Under the pieces are notes generated by a model. It had not been told where the DNA came from. It saw only the letters and a program-made list of their open reading frames with translations, and ran no database searches. Both the position numbers and the translations under genes were made by a program. A stretch of DNA of 64,000 bases, from contig JAYKAV010002553.1 of the NCBI GenBank assembly GCA_035582835.1, positions 3,388,526 through 3,452,525 of the forward strand. The letters are read 5' to 3'. This DNA comes from Phoebastria nigripes. Taxonomy: Eukaryota > Chordata > Aves > Procellariiformes > Diomedeidae. Shown in pieces: positions 35,701 through 46,080 of the stretch. Within the stretch, counting starts at the first letter, position 1, and the number at the start of each line of letters is the position of its first letter.

Positions 35701-38700
35701 CTGGGAGATATGGGGCCTGCCTGGTCTGGCTGTGAATTCCTGCTCAGCAGGAGCCCAACTGTGGTGGAGCATTTGTAAGGGGCCCTGTGGTACTCACCTC
35801 CCTGCGCAGGGATGACCAGAGGCTGGGGAGGAATTCCTGCAGCTCCTTCTGCCCGTAGATGGCACAGCAGGCAGTCTGNAAGAGGGAGCCAGGAGAAAGC
35901 ATCAGAGAGAAGCCAGTACCGGGAGGACACAGAGCAGGGACACTGCCCATCCTGGCAAGCTCATGCTGAACTGCATGAACCACTCAAGGGAGAGAAAAAG
36001 AAGAAAAAGAGTGATGCAGGCCAAACTAGGACCCTGGAAATTGTGGCTCTGCAAGGGGGAGTCTCTGGCTGGCAGGGAGAAGGGCTCAGAGGTGGCTGGC
36101 TGCTGCTGCCACAGGCCAGCCGTGGGCTGAAGGGAGTAGGGAATCCCTCCTTACCAGAGTCTGCAGGGAGTCAAGCTTGGCACTTTGCAGGTCTGAGTCC
36201 ATCTTCTCAATGAGCAGAGGGAGCAGGAACTGCAGAGAGAGGCACTTAGACTCAGCCCACTTTTGCACCACCTTGTCCATGGCCCTGCAGGGCTGCAAGC
36301 TCAGCCTCTGTCAGGAGAGCAGAGGTGGAGGGATACCTGCACAGGCAGCCCCTTCCCAGGGTGTCAGTGTCAGCACCCTCCCCATGCCCAGCCCCAGCAG
36401 GAGACAGGGCTGCCCTAGTGCGGGCTCCTGGTCCCAGTTGTTCCCGTCCCTCGGAGCCACAGTGGGAGCTGCAGCGCTATGAAATGCAGCCTGTGCTCAG
36501 GAAACAGTGGGGTGCTCAAGAACCCCCTAGGAGCTTCCCACCTCAGCAAATTGGGGCGTGGAGGCCAGTACGGCCCGGAGGCTCAGGATCAGGTCTTCTC
36601 TCTGGATGCCATGAGGGTCATTGGGGGGCTGGAAGGGAAGCACAGAGAGCAGGTCACCGGTCAGGAAACCTCCCAACCCAGCCATCAGCCGAGGCTGCAT
36701 CACCTCATCTCCAGCAAGGCAGCAGCGATGCCAGTCACTGCAGCCAGCTTGGCACTGGCCTGTCAGCCTGGGTACCACAGCTCGCAGCTCAACACTGCCC
36801 AGCCAAGATTCTTGCCCACCCTCTCCTCCCATTCTCTGGAGGGGACACGACCCCCCTGAGAAAACACCAGAAGGAACAGACTGTGGCACGGGGCAGACTC
36901 ACTCACGGGAGTAAAATCAATGGGGAAGTAGCAGGATGTCACTTCAAACAGCTCCTCCACAAAGGGACCTGCAGGGAGAGGAGAGAGGGAGTGACCAGAG
37001 GTGCCGGGCAAAAGAGGCACAGCAGCCATGCCTAGCACCCATGACAGGCTGGCTCTGCAGCTCCTAAAGCATGTCAGGGACAGCCTCAGCCCTGGTCAGA
37101 CCCAAGGGCCATCCCTCCAACAGCTCAAAGAAAAGCGACATGTTCCCTGATAGCTCTGCACGGCAGGCAGAGGCTCACCCAGGGCGTAGTTCTTGGTAAT
37201 GAGATCATGCACAATCTGGAAGGCCACCAGCAGGTTGCGGGGATCCTTCTCCCCGTCCATCACCTGGATAAAGCCGAAAGTGAAGTCGGTACCCAGGCCC
37301 TTCAGCTCTGCAGAAAGAAGGAGCGTGAGCAGGTGCAGGACGCTAGACCTCACCATCATGGCATGAAACCAGCCCAGCTTCCCCAGCCCCACAGCCCTTC
37401 CAGCTCTTCCCAGGCAGAGCAACAAGGCCCCCGGAGAAGGCAAAAGTGAGCCATTTTCCCAGCCTGGACAACCCCAGAGTGGTTCTGGCATCTGCCCCCT
37501 CACCTTCCTCCCTGGTGCCCATGAAGTTGGTGATGATGCTGTAGACTGTGTGGCGGTCCAGCTGCAGCAGGGACTGGAGGGAGGAGCAGAGCAATCAAAA
37601 CAAGCCCCCGCACATGGCAGCACTGCTACCTGCCACCCAAGGGCAGTGCGTGCCCTTGAGAAGAGGGCAGGACTCCCAGCAGCTCAGCTGCTGCTTCCTG
37701 GCACGCAGATCCCATTTACCACATGCAAAGTGTGCACATGCCTACGCAATGGCACCTGAACATGACTGTGTCCATCACTGCATGAATGCACCACCACAGT
37801 CACACCAGGGCCACACACGCTGCCCAAGGCCCTGCCAGCATAAACAATCTTAAATTGCAGGAGAATTTGGGGGCTGGGGGCACTTAAACACAGCCTGGAG
37901 AACACAACAAAGGAAATAACTCCCCCAGGGCTGAGAGAAGAGAGAACAAGGGCCAAAGAGGATCCTCGGCTTTTGTCTGCCTCTCGCTCTGCAGTGAGAC
38001 ATGCTGTCTCTAAGCTCCACAGGAGCACTGCACTGCTGCTGAAGGGTGTGCTACACTGCACTGCTACTGAATACACTCAGTCCTCAGGGCAGGCAGGCCA
38101 TCCCCAGACACCCGGAGAGCAGGAACAGGAGGATGGGAAATCACATTGCTCACCTGCACGTGTACCTCCTGGAAGATAGCTTTGAGCACAGACACTGCTA
38201 GCCCTGGGGACAGCACCTCACACATGCTCTGGGGACAGGAAAAGAGAAAAGCAAGAAGAGAAAACCATGATGGCAGACATAAAACATAGCTCCTGCTTCT
38301 GTACGGCAGCCACGTGCAGGATCCTCTCCTACCCTGAGGAGAGCTCACCACCCCCACAGGACAGGATACCCATCACCTACGCTGCTCCCCAGGGTGGCCA
38401 GGGAATCCTTGCCCCAATACCAGCATGGGGCAGGAGATCGAGGCTGTCTCCTCCCTCCTGCCCCCCTGCAAGGGGCACAGCAGGAGCACTGAGGAGACAG
38501 GGCAATGCCACCGGGCAGGAGCTGACAGCTCAGCCAGGCCCTGCTCGTTGTGCTGCTCCAACCTGTACCCAGGTGTTGCACCTCCCTGGCACCACTCTGG
38601 AGCACATCCTGGTGCTGTGGGCTCGGGGGCGCAAGCTCACCAGCGCTCGGAGTCCCTGGAGCACCGAGGGGATCACGAGGTGATGATCTTGCAGCCGATT

Positions 38701-41424
38701 CTCATAGAACAGGACCAGATGCAGCACTGTCAGAAACAGACACCAACATGGGTTAGTCCCAGGAAACGCAGCTGCCGGGTGCCGGCCCCAGCTTTGCCAA
38801 AGCAGCTGCTGGATGAACAGCAAGCATATCTTGCACTGATGAATGGGATTAACTGCCACTGTTGGGTGGTATTTAAAAGATGTGTAGATGAGGCGCTTAG
38901 GGACATGGTTTAGTGGGCATGGTGGTGTTGGGTTGACGGTTGGACTTGATGATCTTGGAGGTCTTTTCCAACCTTAATGATTCTATGATTCTACCCACCT
39001 GGCTCCAACACCTTCACCCTCCTCCCGTGAGCAACCCACGTCTGACCGCAGCGGGGCAGCACCCGCCTCTGGCCACTGCAGAGGTGCTGGAGCTACCTGA
39101 GAGGCATTTGCCTTGGCCTGTCCAGACACGTGGGTGCAGACATGAGCAGTGAAGCGGCAGATGCCTGCTCAGCCGAGGCTGGAGGATGTCGTGGGGTGGG
39201 GCGCAGGGCTGGAGCAGGAGCTCCAGCTTCCCCGCGCTGGCTCCACAACACGTTCCCGGGCCCTGAGTCACGGCCATGGGCGCCTGCACACCCCGGCCTT
39301 GGGGAGTGGCAGCAGGAAGCAGACTGGAAGAGCCAGCTAGCAGCATCCTGTGCCCACAGCTGCTGCAGAAACTCACCCCCCCAGGAGGCAGCCTGACGCA
39401 ACGCTTGAGAAATGAACTGCGTGAGGAGGGACAGGAAGGGAGACAGGGCCAGCTGGGGGTGTCACAGCAGCTGCCTGTGCCCTCCTGGGAAGCTGGCTCT
39501 GCCCACCCTCCTCCAGAGCTCCTGGTGACTTGGCTCTAACCCAGCTCGCTCCCCTCACCCAGCTGCCTTGACTCTGCCAGGCCTCTTCACTGAACCTCCC
39601 CACCCCCAGCTGTCCCTCCAGAGCACCCCAGTCCCCATCACAGTCATCACACCTGACTCCAGCTACACCAGTAGCTAGTCTGTCCGCACCCTCTCTGCAC
39701 TGCTGCTCTTGGCCCTGCCTGGCACCAGTCTGAAACTTGCAGAGAGCCAAACGCCAAGGACTAAGCACCTTTTACTTCCACCCTTCCCTTCCTCCTCCTT
39801 ACTTACTAGCTGGGCCCCCTGCCTTGCCAGCCTGCTGGCACAGGTTCAGCTACCCATCAGCAAGGCCCCCAGTCCAAATCAAAGTTTGGCAGCACCTACT
39901 GGCTTCCCCTGCTGCCAGCCAGTTGCTATGGGGCATTTAACACAGCCAAACCTTCTCCTTGCCTCCTCGAATGGGGCATCTTCCTCTCCCCACTCCGGTC
40001 CTCCACTCCACTCTCATCCTTACAATGCTCTCCCCTCCTCCCCAGGCCCCAGGGTTCCCCCAGAGTTAACCTGGGCAGGCTGCAGGGCTGCAGCGTGACT
40101 CGCTTTGTGAAGGACGGTTTTCCTGCACTGAATCACCACCCAAGGATTTTGACATGCAGATGTGTCCCCAAGGCGTCCCACGTGGCGCTGAGCATGCCTG
40201 GGTGTGCAACACCCACACACTGCCGGGGGCACCAGCTGCAGCGCCAGGGCTTTGGCGTGTTCAGGGAGTGACCCGAATTGTGTGGTGAGGTTGGCAAAAA
40301 GGCTGCAGCGTGAGGCCCTGTGCCCTCCTTAGACTTTGACTCTTGAGAGACATGTAGAAAGTTGTCACGGTGCTAAATCAATCCCTTTGCCAACCGCAGG
40401 ACAGACAGTTGAGTGGCACAGGCTTTGCCCCCAACCTGCTGGCAGCCACTCAAGGGCCCAGAGCAGCCCTTACCTTCCTTCTCCTGGAGCAGGGAGTAAC
40501 ACTGGAGCAGGACTTGTGACAGCAGCTGGATGCCTCGCCCTCGCGTCCGAGGATCTGTGTTCTCCAGGCAAGACCTAGCCCAAGTGGGGAGAAAGCCCAA
40601 GAGGCCTGTTGTGAGCAGGGACGCCCAAGCAGGAAGCACATCCTGAGCAGACACATTACAAAAACAAAGAGGTGCCACTCTCTGGGCAGGGGGGTGGTGG
40701 CCCAGTCCTGCCTGACTTGCCAGCAGGGTGGGAGCAGACTCCTGTTCCCCTGACTACACTGCACGCATGCACCTGGCCCCAGAGCCACGCAGCAATAAAT
40801 CCAAGTTCTCAAGTCGGACCAAAGAAATTGCTCTTGCACCATGCTCTGCACCTGAAACTCAGGCTCCCAAGATCACAAGGGCCGAAAAAGGGCAAAGCCT
40901 CTTACAATGAGGCAAACCCAGCCCCCAGCTTGGGAGAAACAAGCCTCCCCGAGTCCCAGGCCACAACAGCTCAGAGACAGAAGCAAAAGCTGAGTGCTAG
41001 CCAACTCGTGACATGGTGATGTGCAGCTGTGTGCTCAGGCAGCTCCTGCTGGGGACAGTCCCAACTGAGAAGTGCCCTATGGCTTGCTGCCTGCCACACC
41101 ACCTCTCCTCAGTCCTGGGAGAGCATTAAGAGCTGCTCCAGCCTTGCTCTTTCCCAAACAGCTCCCAATTCCTGGGAGGGCAAAGCACCACTCAGGCGCT
41201 ATGCTGTGAGCAGACAACATCCTTGCAGGCCTGTGTGCTGTGGTGAGTCTACCAGCGCTGAAGCTAGCTCATCCTGGACAAGTGTGCACACTTCTCCTTC
41301 TCACTGTCCCTCCTTGTGAGAACCTCCCCTGCAAGGCCCTTATGCGGTGTATAACATGTATAAGGCTTTTCTTACCCCAGGGCTTCCACAAGCTGCAACA
41401 CAGTCCAGCTTCCATCTTTCACCC
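29716..41424 (-). CDS. MMS19: MMS19, cytosolic Fe-S assembly component (5' end missing)
   Basis: HEAT-repeat adaptor of the CIA targeting complex that delivers Fe-S clusters to DNA repair and replication enzymes. Thirty in-phase coding exons (about 990 residues): 41424-41376, 40574-40474, 38726-38641, 38228-38154, 37573-37504, 37307-37179, 36968-36907, 36628-36542, 36229-36155, 35875-35798, 35490-35352, 34957-34803, 34585-34507, 34251-34126, 33797-33716, 33357-33260, 32869-32729, 32494-32339, 32086-31987, 31815-31713, 31602-31528, 31392-31266, 31182-31082, 31000-30944, 30832-30646, 30532-30450, 30358-30194, 30106-30047, 29922-29822, 29743-29716. Diagnostic stretches are FTFGFIQVMDGEKDPRNLLV, VEELFEVTSCYFPIDFTP and LCEPDMKLVWPSAKLLQAAA; the C-terminus is GEWFLLGSPGR. 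The first exon seen corresponds to human exon 2 (GSWTVLQLVEALG). The roughly 39 N-terminal codons are absent and probably lie in the N run at 45372-46052. Confidence 0.96.
38870..38993 (+). mobile_element. CR1 LINE, 3' fragment
   Basis: A 5'-truncated copy running from about TTTAAAAGATGTGTAGATG through TTGGACTTGATGATCTTGG to a tail of ATTCTATG-type octamers. This is the typical end of avian CR1 elements. It lies in the MMS19 intron between coding exons 3 and 4, antisense to the gene. The 5' limit is approximate. Confidence 0.9.
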
Positions 41425-44039
41425 CTGGAGAAAGGAGGTAAAGAGAGTGAACCGAAGAGACTCCCAGACCGTCAGTCAGGCACAGCGCTGGAGACAGATG
41501 CTGGGAAGGGCCCCAGCACTGCAGCGGGAAATGCTGGCCGGGTGCCGGAACGTCGCTAAGCACTGAAGGAGCCATGTGCACTCAGTTGGTGGAGCTGCCT
41601 CCAGCCCTGTCTGCAAACATATCTGGGACCAAGAGCTGCCTGACCGGATCAGAGCTGAGAGCAGGCAGCAAGGGGTGAACTTGCCTGCACTTTGCCTCTA
41701 CCCTCTCCCTGCAGCCTGGCTGCATCCATGACCCATGCGTGACTCCTGAGAGAAGCAGCCTTGCTGTGCTCCACTTCACTGAGATGCCAAAAAATGCTTC
41801 TCTAATGTGAGCAAGCCAGGAAGAAACAGAGGGCAGCTCCTCAGGTGCTTCCCAAGGGAGGACTGGCTGAGCAAACAGCCCAGACACTAGCGATCACCCA
41901 GCTTCCCACCTTGGCCCCACCATCTCCACACTGTGCTGAGCAAGACCTGCACAAACTCCCTCCAAGATGGAGGGCAGGGACAAAGGCAGCTTTGTGGTCA
42001 GAGGAATACGAAGTGTTGGGACTCCTGGAGTCTATTTCCAGCTCTGACTCAGACACCCCACCAGGTTGCCTCACTCACCTCCTGCCTCAATATTCTTGCA
42101 ACTCAACTGGGGGAAGAGTCACTCCTCAGGAGGCTTTGGTAAGGACCTGCTGCTTCCTACAAGAGCCTTGGCAGAAGGGCAGGTTCTCCACTCCCGCCAC
42201 CCACTGCCAACATGACACCTTCCCAGTAGGAAAGCTCTGCGCGTGCCCTGTGGTCACACATGGGGTGGGAGGCAAGGGACTGCCTTACCTTCAGCCCTCC
42301 AACCTGTAGCTCAGGTGGCAAGGGACATTGCTGGGAAACAAGCAGCATCCCTCACTCTCCACCTGGACAAAACAGCTTTCCTCCACAAAAAAAGCACCAG
42401 TCACCGAGCCTCACTGTCTTTGCCCAGGAGCACTTCTGGGCACTCCGGAGGGCCCTGTTCATCCCTCTGCCCTGCTCAAGTCTTGCCTACACAACTGACA
42501 GGGCACCCACCCCGTCAGAAGCCTAAAGGTTTCATTCCAGGCTTCCCCAGGCCTTGTCTCAGCTAGTGTCTCCTGCTGTTGCAAGCATTTACTGGCTCTT
42601 CCTAAGCAGTTAGTTCCAGTATTAAGTCATGCTGTTCATCAGAGAGGGGTCTCTGGGGATGGGAGAAGGGATGACAGTGTTTTTTGACAGCAGGCAGCCC
42701 TGGCTCCAGAGATAGAGCTTCCAATCCTGCTTGGCACAGCAGGGAGAGGGAGCCTGGTCTGAGGGACAGAACAGATAAGGGGAGCTGCGAGGAAGAAAAG
42801 GAGCCCAGGAGGTCGCAGAGTCAACAGGCACAGACTGAACAGGGGGTGCCGTTAGCAACAGCCATAAGGTGCTGGCAAAATTTCTTGCAGAACAACAACA
42901 GTGCAACAGCAAGCAGGTGCTGTGCACTGGCACAAAGCAGAGTGGGCCGCCGGGAGAGCTCATACAGCCCCTTCACACCCAGCTTCCCAACATCCCGCTC
43001 TGCAAGATCATGAAAAGCCCTTGTGCCTCTGAACCACTGTGGAGAAGGTCTGAGGCAAACACTGTCTCCACAGCCAAGCACTCTGCCTCTCTGCATTTTC
43101 AGAGACCGAAAGCAACATCTACACAAAGCTGCTGGTTTCAACAGGAAAGAGTTGAAGTGTAATGATCAAACCACCATCAGCTATTGATGCTCCCCGCAGT
43201 TAGCAGCCCCTTTGCTCGGCTATGGCGAGAGAACTCGCTCTGTCCTCAGGGACCCAGGGGTGCGACCAGCTTCGCCTTGTGTGGAGTGACCACGCCAGCC
43301 CTGACAGCGTGACCTGTGAGCGCTGCCACAGCTTAAGTGCAAGCACAGCTATAATTGGACCTGCCTCATCAGTACAGCAGGCACAGTGGCAAGCCTGTGA
43401 AACTTCTGCCTCCACATCTGGCAGCAGCAAGTTCCCAAGGTTAATTACACACCTTGAATCCCAGTACTCCTTTTACCAGGAGCGGCTGCCTTCCTATTCT
43501 GGTGTTCCTGTAGTCCGAGAGGCTGAACAGAAGCAAGCCATTTACCCTTTGCTGCATTATCATTCGGAATCAACCTGCTCCCTTTCCTGACACCTCTTCC
43601 CCCCTTTCACGCAGTGTCCTTCTAGACATTAATCACTTCCGCACACTTTCCATTCTTGTCTCCCCCACACCCTCAAAACGTGAGCACAGCATTCACGGGG
43701 AGCATGTGATGGATTTCTGTAACAGCAGCATCCTTCTCTCCCCATCTTTTAATAAAAACAAGTTCAGCCTCCTTCTACCACCCACTGACCCATGCAGTCC
43801 AAGCTGCCTGTGACAGCACCGAGGCCTTTCTTCCACTTGCCAAGTTACACTCAATTTAGTACTCAGCAACACATGGGAGAAGCTCAACACGTTTCTTCCA
43901 ACAATTGCACAACAGCCACAACGTCAGAAAAAACCTCCGCTTTCGCTCAAGGATACGTGATGCAATTTAATACTTTCTGATGTGTGATTCTATACGAGGT
44001 CAGAGGGGCCAAAGGACACTTGCCGGCTCCCTCACTTGT

Positions 44040-44345
44040 CAAGGTAGGTTTGTCACAAGTGCCATATGGCTGACGAGATCAGGGGGTGGCGGGGGCAGCT
44101 CTTCCCTTTGTACGTCTTCGAAGAGACAAAGCTTTCTGCAGGCACTTCTGTAACATGACCATAGATGACAACAGTAGTTGTAAGGTTATCTTTCCCCTCC
44201 TCTATCCCAAATATGTCGGAAGCTTCATGCAACTCTTCTGCAACATCTTGAATGTCACATAGTTTAGTGAATTCCTCCAAATTTCCTTGGCATTTTCTTC
44301 ATTCTGCATTACACGGACCACCAGGTTATGTTCCCGTTTTGCCAG
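44040..44345 (-). pseudogene. Unidentified broken protein-coding remnant
   Basis: On the minus strand about 75 codons are open with protein-like composition (for example EEFTKLCDIQDVAEELHEA, then DNLTTTVVIYGHVTEVPAES). An upstream stretch reads like REHNLVVRVMQNEENAKEI but needs a one-base frame shift to join. Downstream another shift would give a Pro-rich segment (ELPPPPPDLVSHMALVTN). Stops bound both sides. There are no good splice sites at the breaks, so a decayed retrocopy or mobile-element ORF is likelier than exons. I do not recognise the family. Confidence 0.4.
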
Positions 44346-44829
44346 CTCATCTCATCACCAAGATACCATGGATCAGTTCACAATCCATCAATCTTGGGAA
44401 AGGTCTATAAGCTACCCCTCCGTACCCCTTCTCTGCTCTCTCAACTCCTTTCCAAAACATGCTGAAGCCACTGCCTAGAAACACAAATGTGCTGCTTTAT
44501 CCTTAAAAAGCCATGTTCCTGAAGGTGCAAATTCCCTAAAGTAACAAAGTCACCAAATCGCTGCTCCAAGCAGAAAGACAAATTATCCGAGGAAACCAAA
44601 CGCCTCAAGCCATGCCAGGAAAGGAGGAGAAACCACTGAGAGGGCAGTCAGAGCCTGGGCCCCAGAAGCAGAGGTCAGCGAAGCCAGCGCATCAGTCATC
44701 TCCCACAGCATCTCGGCAAAGCCAGGTGCTCCCTTCCCACTGTCACGTTCTCTGCCACCCAGCCATGGCCACCCACCGGCCAGTCATACCCAGTACCGCC
44801 CACAGCAGCTCCCACTGCACCCCAAGCCT

Positions 44830-45371
44830 CCAGTGCCAGGGCCTGCAGCCTCGTGCTCCCATCAGTTCACACATCACATGCCATATCCCCCACCCCGAAG
44901 CCCCATTCCCTGTTCCAGGCCAGCTGCTGGCCCAACACCTTCAATCCCACCCCATGCTCTAGACCAGCCCTCCAAAACCCTGACCCACCCCACAGATCCC
45001 ACGACTCTGCCCTCACCCCAGCTCCCAACAGCCCCGCTTCTACCCACACCCGCCACTGCCTTGCCCCTAGAGCCCCTCACCCTCGCTGCTGCCCCACACC
45101 TACCCCGCAGCCCCTAGTCCTCATCCCCCCTTTCAATGCCCAGCTCACAGCTGCAGGCCCTACCCATTCCCCCATGCCCGGCCCCATAACCATGCTCCGC
45201 ACCGCAGCCTCATGCCCCAGCCCCACAAGCCATGGCCAGGCTCTGTCCCACGCCCCCACACCCTGCCATGCCCTGCCCCACGGCCGGGCCCGTGCCCTGC
45301 CCCATTCTGCGTCCTAAGCCCTACCCCACAGCCGTGCCTATGTCCAGCCCCACACCCTGCCCCACATCCCC
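44830..45371. repeat. C-rich, G-poor low-complexity tract beside the gap
   Basis: Loose repeats of CCCCACACCCTGCCCCA-like units, with marked C over G asymmetry on the plus strand, so G-rich on minus. It abuts the N run and probably contributed to the assembly break. Confidence 0.75.
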
Positions 45372-46052
45372 NNNNNNNNNNNNNNNNNNNNNNNNNNNNN
45401 NNNNNNNNNNNNNNNNNNNNNNNNNNNNNNNNNNNNNNNNNNNNNNNNNNNNNNNNNNNNNNNNNNNNNNNNNNNNNNNNNNNNNNNNNNNNNNNNNNNN
45501 NNNNNNNNNNNNNNNNNNNNNNNNNNNNNNNNNNNNNNNNNNNNNNNNNNNNNNNNNNNNNNNNNNNNNNNNNNNNNNNNNNNNNNNNNNNNNNNNNNNN
45601 NNNNNNNNNNNNNNNNNNNNNNNNNNNNNNNNNNNNNNNNNNNNNNNNNNNNNNNNNNNNNNNNNNNNNNNNNNNNNNNNNNNNNNNNNNNNNNNNNNNN
45701 NNNNNNNNNNNNNNNNNNNNNNNNNNNNNNNNNNNNNNNNNNNNNNNNNNNNNNNNNNNNNNNNNNNNNNNNNNNNNNNNNNNNNNNNNNNNNNNNNNNN
45801 NNNNNNNNNNNNNNNNNNNNNNNNNNNNNNNNNNNNNNNNNNNNNNNNNNNNNNNNNNNNNNNNNNNNNNNNNNNNNNNNNNNNNNNNNNNNNNNNNNNN
45901 NNNNNNNNNNNNNNNNNNNNNNNNNNNNNNNNNNNNNNNNNNNNNNNNNNNNNNNNNNNNNNNNNNNNNNNNNNNNNNNNNNNNNNNNNNNNNNNNNNNN
46001 NNNNNNNNNNNNNNNNNNNNNNNNNNNNNNNNNNNNNNNNNNNNNNNNNNNN
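45372..46052. other. Assembly gap (681 N)
   Basis: A continuous run of N between the C-rich tract and the UBTD1 5' UTR. By position it should hold the MMS19 first exon and the shared MMS19/UBTD1 promoter. The true length is unknown. Confidence 0.99.
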
Positions 46053-46068
46053 GCCGCCGCCGCCGCCG
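46053..46068 (+). repeat. (GCC)n triplet repeat at gap edge
   Basis: Five GCC triplets plus one base, beginning at the first sequenced base after the gap and ending 12 bases before the UBTD1 ATG. The tract may extend leftward into the N run. Confidence 0.85.
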
Positions 46069-46080
46069 TTGAGCCCCGCC

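Larger units (their letters stand above)
41425..45371 (-). other. MMS19 intron 1 (3.9 kb up to the assembly gap)
   Basis: No MMS19 coding exon was found here. Most is plain unique-looking DNA. It includes an AT-richer part (about 43600-44600) with a broken coding remnant, and a strongly C-rich right end. Extent on the right is limited by the N run. Confidence 0.65.

Noticed and set aside
44287..44478. Small plus-strand frame over the coding remnant in MMS19 intron 1
   Set aside because: The protein-like signal is on the minus strand; this is its shadow.
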